A DNA stretch of 7,331 nt. Origin: Crocinitomicaceae bacterium (lineage in GTDB: Bacteria; Bacteroidota; Bacteroidia; Flavobacteriales_D; Crocinitomicaceae). Location of the stretch: the NCBI GenBank assembly GCA_030830385.1, contig JAURNA010000262.1, positions 1-7,331 of the forward strand, written 5' to 3'. Under the pieces are notes generated by a model. It was not told where the DNA came from. It saw nothing but the letters and a program-made list of their open reading frames with translations, and made no database searches. The translations under genes were made by a program, and so were the position numbers. Positions 1 through 6,743 of this stretch are shown here, piece after piece (position 1 is the first letter of the stretch; every line of letters starts with the position of its first letter).

Positions 1-996
1 AATGACTTCTTCTCCAAAATGCGCCACAGCTATATTCTTCATGTTTCGGGTGGTCTCCGGGTGGTTTTCCAGGAATGGATACCCCCGGCTTATCGTTACA
101 TTGACTGATCCTCCCATGGATTCTGCAAGCCCTTCAATTTGGGTACGAATCAGCTGAAGAGCCTCTTCTCTCCAGGGTTCGTTCATTGTTCGGAACGTTC
201 CTTTCAAATGCGCTGTTGATGGAATCACGTTGGTTGCTCCCAGTGCCTCAAAGTGACCGAAAGAAAGTACACACGGTATTTTCGGGTCGCACTTTCGACT
301 CACGATTTGCTGGATAGATGTGATGATATTTGCACCGATGAGAATTGGATCAACGCATTTGTGTGGCGTGGCTCCATGCCCTCCTTTCCCAAGAATATCA
401 ATGTAAATTTCGTCGCAGGACGCCATGTACAATCCTTCTCGAAAGCCGGCTTCACCCGTATTCATGTCCGGAAACACATGCAACGCAAACATGCGCATGA
501 CTTTGGGGTTTTCCAAAGCTCCGTCGCGTATCATAAGCGTCGCTCCTCCCGGATTTTTCTCTTCACCCGGCTGGAAAATGAGTTTTACCGGGTGCGGAAG
601 TTCATTTCTCAATTCAAACAGCACCTCAGCAGCTCCCAGCAAAACGGAAGTATGTACATCGTGACCACAGGCGTGCATCACACCGTCCACAGTTGATTTG
701 TATGAAACCTCGTTCTCCTCCTGAATTGGCAATGCATCCAAATCCGCTCTTAATCCAACACAAGGTTGATCATCCGGATGATGATCTGCGCGAATCATTC
801 CCACAACTCCTGTATCACCAACCCTCGTCGCATGAGGAATTCCGATCTCGGTCAGGCGGTCAGATACGAATTTCATCGTTTCGTGCTCCTGAAACGACAA
901 TTCAGGGTGGGCATGAATGTACTCCCGGTAATCTTGCACTTTTTTATGAAGTTCAACTGCTTTTCGGCGGATGATAGTGTGCAACTCAGGATTCAT
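1..996 (-). CDS. M20D-family amidohydrolase (N-acyl-amino-acid / aminoacylase type), C-terminus cut off by window edge
   Basis: A metal-dependent cytoplasmic hydrolase that removes acyl groups from N-acyl amino acids or related amides. The 332 codons seen run from the ATG at 996-994 to the window edge; the family is usually about 390-400 residues, so roughly 60 are missing. Visible motifs: GLRADLDALP (81-90), HACGHD (108-113), FQPGEE (141-146), ALHV (171-174) and GKGGHGATPH (203-212). By analogy with plant IAA-amino-acid hydrolases, C110, H112, E146 and H173 are metal ligands and E145 the general base; the last ligand, near the C-terminal GGEDF-like motif, lies outside the window. There is no signal peptide. 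The start codon lies inside the end of the upstream TauE/SafE gene (11-bp overlap, ATGAATCCTGA), which suggests translational coupling. The family is clear. The exact substrate (N-acetyl amino acids, hippurate, IAA conjugates, small peptides) cannot be read from sequence. Confidence 0.93.
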   Translation of the reverse strand, partial: MNPELHTIIRRKAVELHKKVQDYREYIHAHPELSFQEHETMKFVSDRLTEIGIPHATRVGDTGVVGMIRADHHPDDQPCVGLRADLDALPIQEENEVSYKSTVDGVMHACGHDVHTSVLLGAAEVLFELRNELPHPVKLIFQPGEEKNPGGATLMIRDGALENPKVMRMFALHVFPDMNTGEAGFREGLYMASCDEIYIDILGKGGHGATPHKCVDPILIGANIITSIQQIVSRKCDPKIPCVLSFGHFEALGATNVIPSTAHLKGTFRTMNEPWREEALQLIRTQIEGLAESMGGSVNVTISRGYPFLENHPETTRNMKNIAVAHFGEEVI

Positions 997-1378
997 GATT
1001 GAATGTATTTATGCCCGAGGCAATCATTCGTATGGACACGTATGCCATGAGTAATCCGAATATGATACGGACGATGGACGGAGAAATGCGCAATGCGAGC
1101 TTGGAGCCAATGTATCCGCCAATGACAAATGTTCCGGCAATGATCAGTCCGAATTTCCAGTTGATATTTCCAGCTCGATAATAGTTGTTGACAGCGAGGA
1201 TGCCTACGGGCAATAAAAGCACAAACAAGCTTGTGCCTTGAGCCTCCATTTGACTCATACCGATGGCATACATGAGAGCGGGCACAATGATAACGCCTCC
1301 GCCAACACCAACAAAACCACTCAGAATTCCCGCGAGAATCCCTACGCTGATCAATATGAGTAGAGTATGAGTATCCAT
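986..1378 (-). CDS. Half-size TauE/SafE-family (DUF81) membrane permease
   Basis: A 130-residue integral membrane protein of the TauE/SafE family, whose members are proposed exporters of sulfite, sulfoacetate or other organic anions. It carries the glycine-rich family motif GFVGVGGGVIIVPAL (21-35), then AQGTSLF (46-52), and a YYRAGNINW stretch (66-74) that links to the next helix. Hydrophobic segments lie at about 5-25, 27-40, 48-65, 75-95 and 100-121. Full-length members are about 250 residues with two such repeats. This one holds a single repeat and ends cleanly, so it is a half-size form that would have to dimerise, not an obvious truncation. The ATG at 1378 places the first helix right at the N-terminus. 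A 147-bp gap separates it from the LuxE-like gene upstream, and its stop overlaps the start of the amidohydrolase gene. Its substrate is unknown; coupling to an amidohydrolase hints at export of an organic acid, which is inference only. Confidence 0.85.
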   Translation of the reverse strand: MDTHTLLILISVGILAGILSGFVGVGGGVIIVPALMYAIGMSQMEAQGTSLFVLLLPVGILAVNNYYRAGNINWKFGLIIAGTFVIGGYIGSKLALRISPSIVRIIFGLLMAYVSIRMIASGINTFNHES

Positions 1379-1525
1379 GTGTTTTTCGTAAAGGTAGCAA
1401 TATTGGACGTTTCGCGCGTTGGAAATTCAACTCGTACAGCCTTCCCTTCACTCCGGATTGCTTCCACTGATCCTGTCCCGGTAAGACCTTGTGTAATTGA
1501 TCCGATTTTCGTGCAACAAGTGCGA
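1379..1525. other. 147-bp gap between the LuxE-like and TauE/SafE genes
   Basis: No gene is called here. No hairpin with a T run ends the LuxE-like gene, so its transcript may continue into the TauE/SafE gene. In one minus-strand frame the gap is fully open and would read ITQGLTGTGSVEAI and GKAVRVEFP, but there is no ATG, GTG or TTG start with a ribosome-binding site, and the frame runs out of the LuxE-like gene and into the TauE/SafE start. The gap is unusually long for this closely packed gene group. Confidence 0.5.
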
Positions 1526-2494
1526 TTATTGAACCAAAAGATTGCAGCCCCGAATATCCGATTGATCCAGGCGTCCCATAACGCGAAATCCGTTCGATAC
1601 AATTTGTCCAAGATCGTCTGTGGCGATGAACGAACAACTGTGAACATTGGCAAGGTCGATGATGTTGATCGCTCCGGTTTTACCGGTTTTTGTATAGGCG
1701 AATGGATCATTGGCCTGACGTGTCATGATTCTCATCCAGGGAGGAGTTCGGAAATCGAGGTTGTTTATGCTGTAGGCCTGACTCAGGAGTTCGGTCATGC
1801 CGTATTCCGAAGCAATCGTTGGATGATTCAAACCTTTTCGCAAAGCGTCGTGAAGTTGGACTTTTGTGATTTCCTTTCGTTTCCCTTTCATACCGCCGGT
1901 TTCCAGAACAGTGGCCTCGGATAAGTCAACTCCTTGCTCACACAGATCGAGCAGTGCATACGAGACACCAAACAAAACCATTTTTTTGCCTGAACGTATG
2001 GCTTCCGTGTACCGATCGGAAATTTCATCCGGGTTATCGAGGATGAACCCCGACAAATCTGAGTTCGTCAATTTGATCAATTCATTCACCATATACACCA
2101 GGCTGGATTCTCCCTGTTCGATGTAATTGGGTAGTAGTGCAAGGATGATTTGTTCCTCGGGATTACCTAAAAAAAGACGGTAGGATTTCTCAAACGACCG
2201 TTTGTACAGAGCTGTGCTTTGCACGAGATGTTGGGATCGATCTCCGCCGGTTCCGCTGCTTCTAAAAAGCAATTCTTCTTCAAATGAGCCTGTTTTGATT
2301 GGGTGGGTTTTGAAAAAGGATATTGGAAGGAAGGGAATTTCTTCAAGTGATTCCGGTGTTGGACGATTCAGTGATTTCAGAAAGGATCGGTACACAGCGC
2401 ATTGCTCTGATTGCAATTGGAATACCTTCCAGACGCATTCCTCGAAATTTTTTTCTGTTCGAATGTTAAATATGGATGTCTCAAGGGAGTCCAT
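1526..2494 (-). CDS. LuxE-like acyl-protein synthetase / acyltransferase
   Basis: A 322-residue protein that resembles the acyl-protein synthetase (LuxE) branch of adenylate-forming enzymes, which activate a carboxylic acid with ATP and may pass it to a protein cysteine. Landmarks in order: RSSGTGG (78-84), the nucleotide-phosphate loop; ETGGMKGKRKE (198-208); SEYGMTE (229-235), matching the YGxTE motif of adenylate-forming enzymes; ATDDLG (291-296); and a C-terminal MGRLDQSDIRGC (306-317), with C317 in a region where LuxE-type proteins keep a conserved cysteine. It has no signal peptide or membrane helix. About 320 residues is usual for this family in Bacteroidota. The ATG at 2494 follows the transporter stop by 9 bp, so the two are probably co-transcribed. 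No LuxC reductase or LuxD thioesterase is present, so a role in bioluminescence is unlikely. The acyl substrate and acceptor are unknown; the family assignment is fairly secure. Confidence 0.85.
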   Translation of the reverse strand: MDSLETSIFNIRTEKNFEECVWKVFQLQSEQCAVYRSFLKSLNRPTPESLEEIPFLPISFFKTHPIKTGSFEEELLFRSSGTGGDRSQHLVQSTALYKRSFEKSYRLFLGNPEEQIILALLPNYIEQGESSLVYMVNELIKLTNSDLSGFILDNPDEISDRYTEAIRSGKKMVLFGVSYALLDLCEQGVDLSEATVLETGGMKGKRKEITKVQLHDALRKGLNHPTIASEYGMTELLSQAYSINNLDFRTPPWMRIMTRQANDPFAYTKTGKTGAINIIDLANVHSCSFIATDDLGQIVSNGFRVMGRLDQSDIRGCNLLVQ

Positions 2495-2503
2495 CGAATG
2501 ATA

Positions 2504-4291
2504 TTAAAGCGTTATACCGACGATTACGGCGGTCATTAAACAAGCGATCGTTCCACCAATCAATGCTCGAAAACCGAGTTTTGAAAGAAGTCCTTTGCGA
2601 GAGGGGACGAGTGATCCGATTCCACCAATTTGAATTCCGATGGAAGCTACGTTCGCGAAACCGCAGAGCATGTATGTACTCATGATCACGGATTTTTCGC
2701 TAAGCATGCCCGAATCTTTCATTTCACCCAACCGCGGATACGCCACGAATTCGTTCAGAATGGTTTTCGTTCCCAGAAGCTCGCCCACGTAGATTGAATC
2801 GGCCCACTCGACACCCATCATCCAAACAATGGGCCGGCCGGCATATCCAAGGAGGAATTCAAACGATAGTTCGGAGTAAACACCACCGGCTGCGATGGCC
2901 TCATTGGCACCTGTCCATCCTCCGATGAGTCCAAGTAACCAATTGGCAAGTGCCATCAATGCGGTAAATACGAGAAGCATAGCCCCTACGTTCACGGCAA
3001 GTTTCAATCCGTCTGTGGTCCCATTTGAAATGGCCTCAAGTACATTTGCGCCCAATTTCTCTTTGGAAATTGTCAGATTTTCGTTGATTTGTTCTGTTTC
3101 GGGAACAAGAATTTTGGCAGCTACGATAGCGGCTGGCGCAGAAATAATCGATGCGGTGAGCAGGTGCTTTGCGAAAAAAGCTTGTTCCGCAGGATCGTCG
3201 CCTCCCAGAAAACTTACATATGCCGCCAGAACCCCACCAGCGATCGTCGCCATACCACCGGTCATTAAACACATGATCTCCGACTTTGTCATTCCCAATA
3301 AGTAGGGTTTAACGAGCAGAGGAGCTTCTGTTTGCCCCAGGAATACGTTACCGGCTGCAGCTAAACTTTCAGCTCCTGAGAGTTTCATGAATCGCTTCAT
3401 GATCCATGCAAAGGCGAACACAATTTTTTGAAGAATTCCCCAGTAGTAAAAAAGACTCACCAACGCGGAGAAGAAAATGATCGTCGGGAGTACCTTAATT
3501 GCGAATGTTTCAAGTGGACCTTGCACTTCATCTGTTCCCACCTGAGCAAAGAGGAAGTTGATTCCGGCATCCGTTTTCTGAATGACTTCTACAAAAAACC
3601 AGCTAATTCCGTTAAAGAGATCTTCAACCAAGGGAACTTTCAGGACCAGAAATGCAATGATGAACTGGAGAATGATTCCTTTGGTGGTGAGGTTCCAGTT
3701 GATGCCGCGACGATTGGCGCTAAACAGCCATGCGATAACAATCAGAAACGTGATTCCCAGAAGCCCGCGCAATATGGACATGGGATGGAACTCTATGGTG
3801 CTGGCCTTCGGTTGAATAACAGGGCGATGGAATGCATATTTTTTCCCGTTTCTGGAGAGGATCAGACGTCCATGATCAATACTGGCAGTGAAATTTTCAC
3901 TTTCGATGGGTTGCATCGATGAAGCGTTCTCAATGACAATTTCTTCGCCTTCGCTGTAGTGAACGAAGTTGATATCTTCTGCGTTGATCCTCACTTTGGA
4001 CGAATCCACGATCGCTTCGAAATCGGTTGTGTAAACGGTTAGATCAAGTCCTTTCTTTTTTGTGTCGAATGACCACTTTCCGCGCGTTGTGTCGTTCCTT
4101 CCGGAAAGGAAATTCGTTTCAAAGCCTTCCTCGCTGAAATGAAGAAAAAGCTTTTTTTTTGTCTTGTTATGAACGCTTATCCACTCGCCTTTGAATGCGG
4201 CATCCAGGGATTCTGTGGGTTTCTTCTGTGGCGAACACGAGACCATGACAAGGGCCCATGCGGACAGTAGTATAGTTGATAAGTGTTTCAT
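2504..4291 (-). CDS. CNT/NupC-family concentrative nucleoside transporter with lipoprotein-like N-terminal domain
   Basis: A 595-residue cation-coupled nucleoside transporter of the inner membrane. The transport domain (about 170-595) holds the family signatures: NVFLGQTEAPLLVKPYL (315-331), MATIAGGVLAAY (347-358), NEFVAYPRL (513-521) and CGFANVASIGIQIGG (543-557). By alignment from memory to the Vibrio cholerae CNT structure, Q320, T321, E322, E514, N547 and S550 are the nucleoside-binding residues and N315/T349/I350 the sodium site, so the protein looks active. Residues 1-19 form a signal with a lipobox-like end (VMVSC, C19). Residues 30-160 form a hydrophilic, probably beta-rich domain with GEW (35-37) and GKW (71-73), similar in style to lipocalin-like periplasmic domains. 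Ordinary NupC proteins (about 400 residues) lack this part. The gene starts 11 bp after the DUF151 stop and ends 9 bp before the LuxE-like start. Coupling ion and substrate preference are not determined here. Confidence 0.93.
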   Translation of the reverse strand: MKHLSTILLSAWALVMVSCSPQKKPTESLDAAFKGEWISVHNKTKKKLFLHFSEEGFETNFLSGRNDTTRGKWSFDTKKKGLDLTVYTTDFEAIVDSSKVRINAEDINFVHYSEGEEIVIENASSMQPIESENFTASIDHGRLILSRNGKKYAFHRPVIQPKASTIEFHPMSILRGLLGITFLIVIAWLFSANRRGINWNLTTKGIILQFIIAFLVLKVPLVEDLFNGISWFFVEVIQKTDAGINFLFAQVGTDEVQGPLETFAIKVLPTIIFFSALVSLFYYWGILQKIVFAFAWIMKRFMKLSGAESLAAAGNVFLGQTEAPLLVKPYLLGMTKSEIMCLMTGGMATIAGGVLAAYVSFLGGDDPAEQAFFAKHLLTASIISAPAAIVAAKILVPETEQINENLTISKEKLGANVLEAISNGTTDGLKLAVNVGAMLLVFTALMALANWLLGLIGGWTGANEAIAAGGVYSELSFEFLLGYAGRPIVWMMGVEWADSIYVGELLGTKTILNEFVAYPRLGEMKDSGMLSEKSVIMSTYMLCGFANVASIGIQIGGIGSLVPSRKGLLSKLGFRALIGGTIACLMTAVIVGITL

Positions 4292-4302
4292 GTCTCAGCG
4301 AA

Positions 4303-4884
4303 CTAGGACGAGCGCTTGTTCATCTCATCACGTATGCGAGATGCAAGCTCATAGTCTTCCTTGGCAACAGCCTCATCCAGTTGTGCCTGAAGGTCATCCA
4401 AAGAGAGGGTATCAAGTGTTTCTTCTTGATCTTGCTCTTCCGTTTCCGCGAAGAAATCTTCATTTTCGGAAGTCTCGTCCAGCAAAATACCCGCGCTGGA
4501 AAGAATGGACTCATAGGTGTAAACCGGGCACTTGAACCGAACGCCGATTGCGATGGCGTCTGAGGTACGAGCGTCGATTTCGATTACTTCGTCATTTCGT
4601 TCACAAACCAGCTTGGCATAGAAAATTCCTTCTACCAGGTTGTAAATAATCACCTCTTTCACATTGATTTCAAATGTGCTGGCGAAATTCTTAAAAAGGT
4701 CGTGCGTAAGTGGGCGTGTCGGGACCATTTTTTCCAACTCGATCGCGATGGCCTGAGCTTCAAACCCACCTATGATGATGGGCAGCCTTCGGTTTCCGTC
4801 CACTTCAGAAAGCACAAGTGCATATGCACCTGATTGTGTCTGGCTGTACGAAAGACCGACAATTTCGAGTTTTATTTTGTCCAT
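4303..4884 (-). CDS. Bifunctional nuclease family protein (DUF151/BFN) with C-terminal UVR motif
   Basis: A 193-residue cytoplasmic protein. Residues 1-135 are a BFN (DUF151) domain, with RLPIIIGGFEAQAIAIELE (33-51) and DARTSDAIAIGVRFKCPVY (104-122) matching its two conserved blocks. A few plant and archaeal members have been reported to show DNase and RNase activity, but the bacterial role is poorly defined. An acidic linker (about 137-158) leads to a UvrB/UvrC-type helical motif at about 160-191 (LQAQLDEAVAKEDYELASRI, 165-184), a protein-protein contact module in UvrB and UvrC. This combination is common in Bacteroidota. The start is the ATG at 4884: a GGAGGG lies 4 nt upstream, and the longer reading from a TTG at 4896 would place that ribosome-binding site inside the coding region. 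It is the first gene after the etf terminator and is followed after 11 bp by the nucleoside transporter. A link to nucleic acid turnover and nucleoside uptake is tempting but is inference. Confidence 0.9.
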   Translation of the reverse strand: MDKIKLEIVGLSYSQTQSGAYALVLSEVDGNRRLPIIIGGFEAQAIAIELEKMVPTRPLTHDLFKNFASTFEINVKEVIIYNLVEGIFYAKLVCERNDEVIEIDARTSDAIAIGVRFKCPVYTYESILSSAGILLDETSENEDFFAETEEQDQEETLDTLSLDDLQAQLDEAVAKEDYELASRIRDEMNKRSS

Positions 4885-4888
4885 TCCA

Positions 4889-4894
4889 CCCTCC
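4889..4894 (-). promoter_or_regulatory. Strong Shine-Dalgarno site of the DUF151 gene
   Basis: GGAGGG on the minus strand sits 4 nt before the ATG at 4884. It is the only strong anti-16S match before any gene in this window; the other starts (etfB, etfA, the transporter, the LuxE-like gene, pdhB) have A-rich or weak leaders, as is usual in Bacteroidota. It decides the start of the DUF151 gene against the upstream TTG at 4896. Confidence 0.7.
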
Positions 4895-4916
4895 AAATAG
4901 GAATCCTCTTCATCTC

Positions 4917-4947
4917 AAAAGATTAGGGAAGCATTAGTGCTTCCCTA
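4917..4947 (-). terminator. Rho-independent terminator after etfA
   Basis: A perfect 10-bp inverted repeat, TAGGGAAGCA (4924-4933) and TGCTTCCCTA (4938-4947), encloses a 4-nt loop. On the minus strand the stem is followed by ATCTTTTG, a short T run. It lies 45 bp beyond the etfA stop and about 40 bp before the DUF151 start, which suggests that it ends the etfBA transcript. The T run is short and interrupted, so read-through into the downstream genes is possible. On the plus strand no T run follows, so it acts in the minus direction if at all. Confidence 0.8.
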
Positions 4948-4992
4948 TTCAATCTGAGTGACGTAAAAATAACATTTCTTGACGAAAATCCC

Positions 4993-5931
4993 TTAGTTTG
5001 AAGCTTTGAATTTTCTGACCGCTTCTGTAAGGCGCGGAAGGACTTCGAATGCATCTCCGATGATGCCATAATCAGCGGCCTTGAAGAACGGGGCTTCTGC
5101 GTCGGTATTGATGACAACAATCACCTTAGATCCGTTCACACCGGCAAGGTGCTGAATGGCTCCCGAAATACCTGCTGCAATGTACAGGTTCGGCCGAATC
5201 GCGATTCCGGTTTGTCCAACGTGTTCATGGTGAGGACGCCATCCAATGTCTGCTACAGGCCGGGAACACGCCGTTGCAGCTCCTAACTCTGTAGCTAGCT
5301 CTTCTACCATGCCCCAGTTTTCAGGCCCCTTCAATCCACGTCCTGCGGATACTACGAGTTCTGCTTCCGGCAATGGAATCTCGCCTTCTGGTTTTTTCGT
5401 TCCTTTCACAGTGATTGCCGCATCTCCTGCGTTTCCGTTAAATTCTTCAACGGCACAGCTACTTCCTCCACCTTCTGGCTGGAAGCTGTTTGGAAGCAGG
5501 GAAATAACACGTTTGTTTGTGTTTACCTTGACAAAACCAAATGCTTTGCCTGAGAAAACATTCACTTTCACGGTGTCTCCGTTTGGAACATCTACTGCAC
5601 CACAAACCAATCCTGCTTTCAAGCGAACCGATACACGCGGTGCGATTGCCTTTGCGACCAAATCGTGCGAAAATACCAGGGTGGTGGCTTCCGTTGACTC
5701 CACCGCAGTTGCAATCAATCGTGTAATTTGTTGTGGATCGTTTCCAGTAACGCTACGGTCTACCAATACTTTTGATGCGCCGTATTCTCCCAATTTCGAA
5801 AGGTCGTCGGAAGAACATCCTCCGTTGGTTACGGCGATCACATCTCCACCAAGTTTCTTTGCATATGTAACGGCCTCAAGTGCATTCTTAGCCAGACCGT
5901 CCAAACTGTTTATGTATACGAGTGTTGACAT
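4993..5931 (-). CDS. etfA: Electron transfer flavoprotein subunit alpha
   Basis: The FAD-binding subunit of the soluble ETF heterodimer. ETF accepts electrons from acyl-CoA dehydrogenases and related flavoenzymes and hands them to ETF:quinone oxidoreductase. The 312 residues match the normal length. The N-terminal domain (about 1-185) has the ETF alpha/beta fold. The C-terminal FAD domain carries SAGRGLKGPENW (195-206), CSRPVADIGWRPHHEHVGQTG (222-242, with R224 and the VGQTG loop contacting FAD), the family signature LYIAAGISGAIQHLAG (249-264), and a final APFFKAADYGIIGD (280-293). All FAD motifs are intact. The ATG at 5931 follows the etfB stop by 14 bp, so the two subunits share a transcript. 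The SRP...HHEHVGQTG form looks like the classic dehydrogenase-linked type rather than the electron-bifurcating Fix type, but this rests on motif recall. Confidence 0.97.
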   Translation of the reverse strand: MSTLVYINSLDGLAKNALEAVTYAKKLGGDVIAVTNGGCSSDDLSKLGEYGASKVLVDRSVTGNDPQQITRLIATAVESTEATTLVFSHDLVAKAIAPRVSVRLKAGLVCGAVDVPNGDTVKVNVFSGKAFGFVKVNTNKRVISLLPNSFQPEGGGSSCAVEEFNGNAGDAAITVKGTKKPEGEIPLPEAELVVSAGRGLKGPENWGMVEELATELGAATACSRPVADIGWRPHHEHVGQTGIAIRPNLYIAAGISGAIQHLAGVNGSKVIVVINTDAEAPFFKAADYGIIGDAFEVLPRLTEAVRKFKASN

Positions 5932-5945
5932 ATCTTCTGAATCAA

Positions 5946-6686
5946 TTAAATAACTTTTGCTTCGTTGTGGAGCAGATCAACGAGTTCTTCCATGTTCTCA
6001 GGATTGATCATCTTGCACGAAGATTTGGCGGGTGGCAGATCGTAGTTCACGAAACTGGTCAGATCTTCAACCTCTACAGGTGCAACGACGTTCAATGGTT
6101 TTGTACGGGCTGCCATAATTCCTCGCATGTTTGGAATTCGTTGTTCAGCCATTCCTTTTGCGCATGAAATAACAGCGGGAAGCTGAACGTCGCATGCCTG
6201 AATTCCGCCGACAATTTCCAGCTCTACCGATGCTGTACTTCCAGCAATTTCGAGCTTTGAAGCCAATGAAAGAAAAGGAGCGTCCATTGCTTCTGCAACC
6301 ATTCCTCCAACCTGAGACCCATTGTAGTTAATGGTTTCTTTTCCGGTTAACACGAGGTCGAAACCGTTGTCTTTTGCATACGCTGCAATTTGCATTGCCG
6401 TGAAATACGCGTCTTTCGGTTCTGCATCAATGCGCACTGCTTCATCCGCTCCGATAGCAAGAGCCTTTCGAATTACCGCGTCGTCTGTTGCCGTTCCAAC
6501 CGTGCAAATGGTTACTGATCCGCCACCTGTCTCTTTCAATTCAAGTGCGCGTACCAGTGCATACCATTCGTCGTATGGATTGACGATGTATTGAACTCCG
6601 TTCTCGTCGAATTTTGTGTTTCCGTCCGTAAACGCAATCTTCGAAGTAGTATCCGGAGATTTGCTGATACATACTAAGATTTTCAT
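5946..6686 (-). CDS. etfB: Electron transfer flavoprotein subunit beta
   Basis: The AMP-binding subunit of ETF, 246 residues, normal for the family. Visible features: the N-terminal MKILVCISKSPDT (1-13), YIVNPYDEWYALVRALELKE (33-52), GADEAVRI (79-86), the nucleotide-binding TGKETINYNGSQVGGMVAEAM (114-134), LPAVISCAKGMAEQRIPN (169-186) and GIMAARTKPL (189-198). The last part corresponds to the recognition loop that docks ETF on its partner dehydrogenases; the anchor leucine of human ETF-beta appears to be M187 here (alignment by eye). The gene is first in the etfBA pair, preceded by a Bacteroidota-type promoter candidate, and its stop lies 14 bp before etfA. The ATG at 6686 is chosen because the family begins with MKILV directly. 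There is no strong Shine-Dalgarno site. Confidence 0.97.
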   Translation of the reverse strand: MKILVCISKSPDTTSKIAFTDGNTKFDENGVQYIVNPYDEWYALVRALELKETGGGSVTICTVGTATDDAVIRKALAIGADEAVRIDAEPKDAYFTAMQIAAYAKDNGFDLVLTGKETINYNGSQVGGMVAEAMDAPFLSLASKLEIAGSTASVELEIVGGIQACDVQLPAVISCAKGMAEQRIPNMRGIMAARTKPLNVVAPVEVEDLTSFVNYDLPPAKSSCKMINPENMEELVDLLHNEAKVI

Positions 6687-6711
6687 AAGGATTAATTCGT
6701 TAAATCGGTGA

Positions 6712-6743
6712 CAAATTTAACAAATTATTGGCCGTTTCGCGAA
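6712..6743 (-). promoter_or_regulatory. Promoter candidate for etfBA (Bacteroidota type)
   Basis: On the minus strand, TAAATTTG (6719-6712) is an exact match to the Bacteroidota -7 box TAnnTTTG. A TTCG (6743-6740), one mismatch from the TTTG -33 box, lies 20 nt upstream. Transcription would begin around 6705, giving a leader of about 20 nt before the etfB ATG at 6686. The -33 box overlaps an 8-bp palindrome TTCGCGAA (6736-6743), which could be an operator or chance. Confidence 0.55.

Noticed and set aside
1389..1396. TACCTTTA on the minus strand as a -7 promoter box for the TauE/SafE gene
   Set aside because: It ends 10 bp before the ATG, which would give an almost leaderless transcript, the last base differs from consensus, and there is no TTTG-like box 19-21 bp upstream.
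993..1637. Minus-strand frame of 214 codons through the TauE/SafE gene in another frame
   Set aside because: It overlaps the TauE/SafE gene out of frame and has a basic, Arg/His-rich composition without motifs, typical of a shadow frame.
1367..1924. Plus-strand open frame of 185 codons opposite the LuxE-like gene and the gap
   Set aside because: It is antisense to most of the C-terminal half of a well-supported gene and starts inside the TauE/SafE gene. No recognisable domain or ribosome-binding site.
1526..2494. Bioluminescence operon suggested by the LuxE-like protein
   Set aside because: No luxA, luxB, luxC or luxD is present, and LuxE-like proteins are widespread in non-luminous Bacteroidota.
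4885..4896. TTG start for the DUF151 gene, adding four residues (MEGG)
   Set aside because: The GGAGGG ribosome-binding site would lie within the coding sequence. The ATG at 4884 gives the usual N-terminus.
5246..5953. Long plus-strand open frame (235 codons) opposite etfA
   Set aside because: It lies entirely antisense to a clear etfA gene, has no family motifs, and its composition mirrors the etfA codons. It is a shadow.
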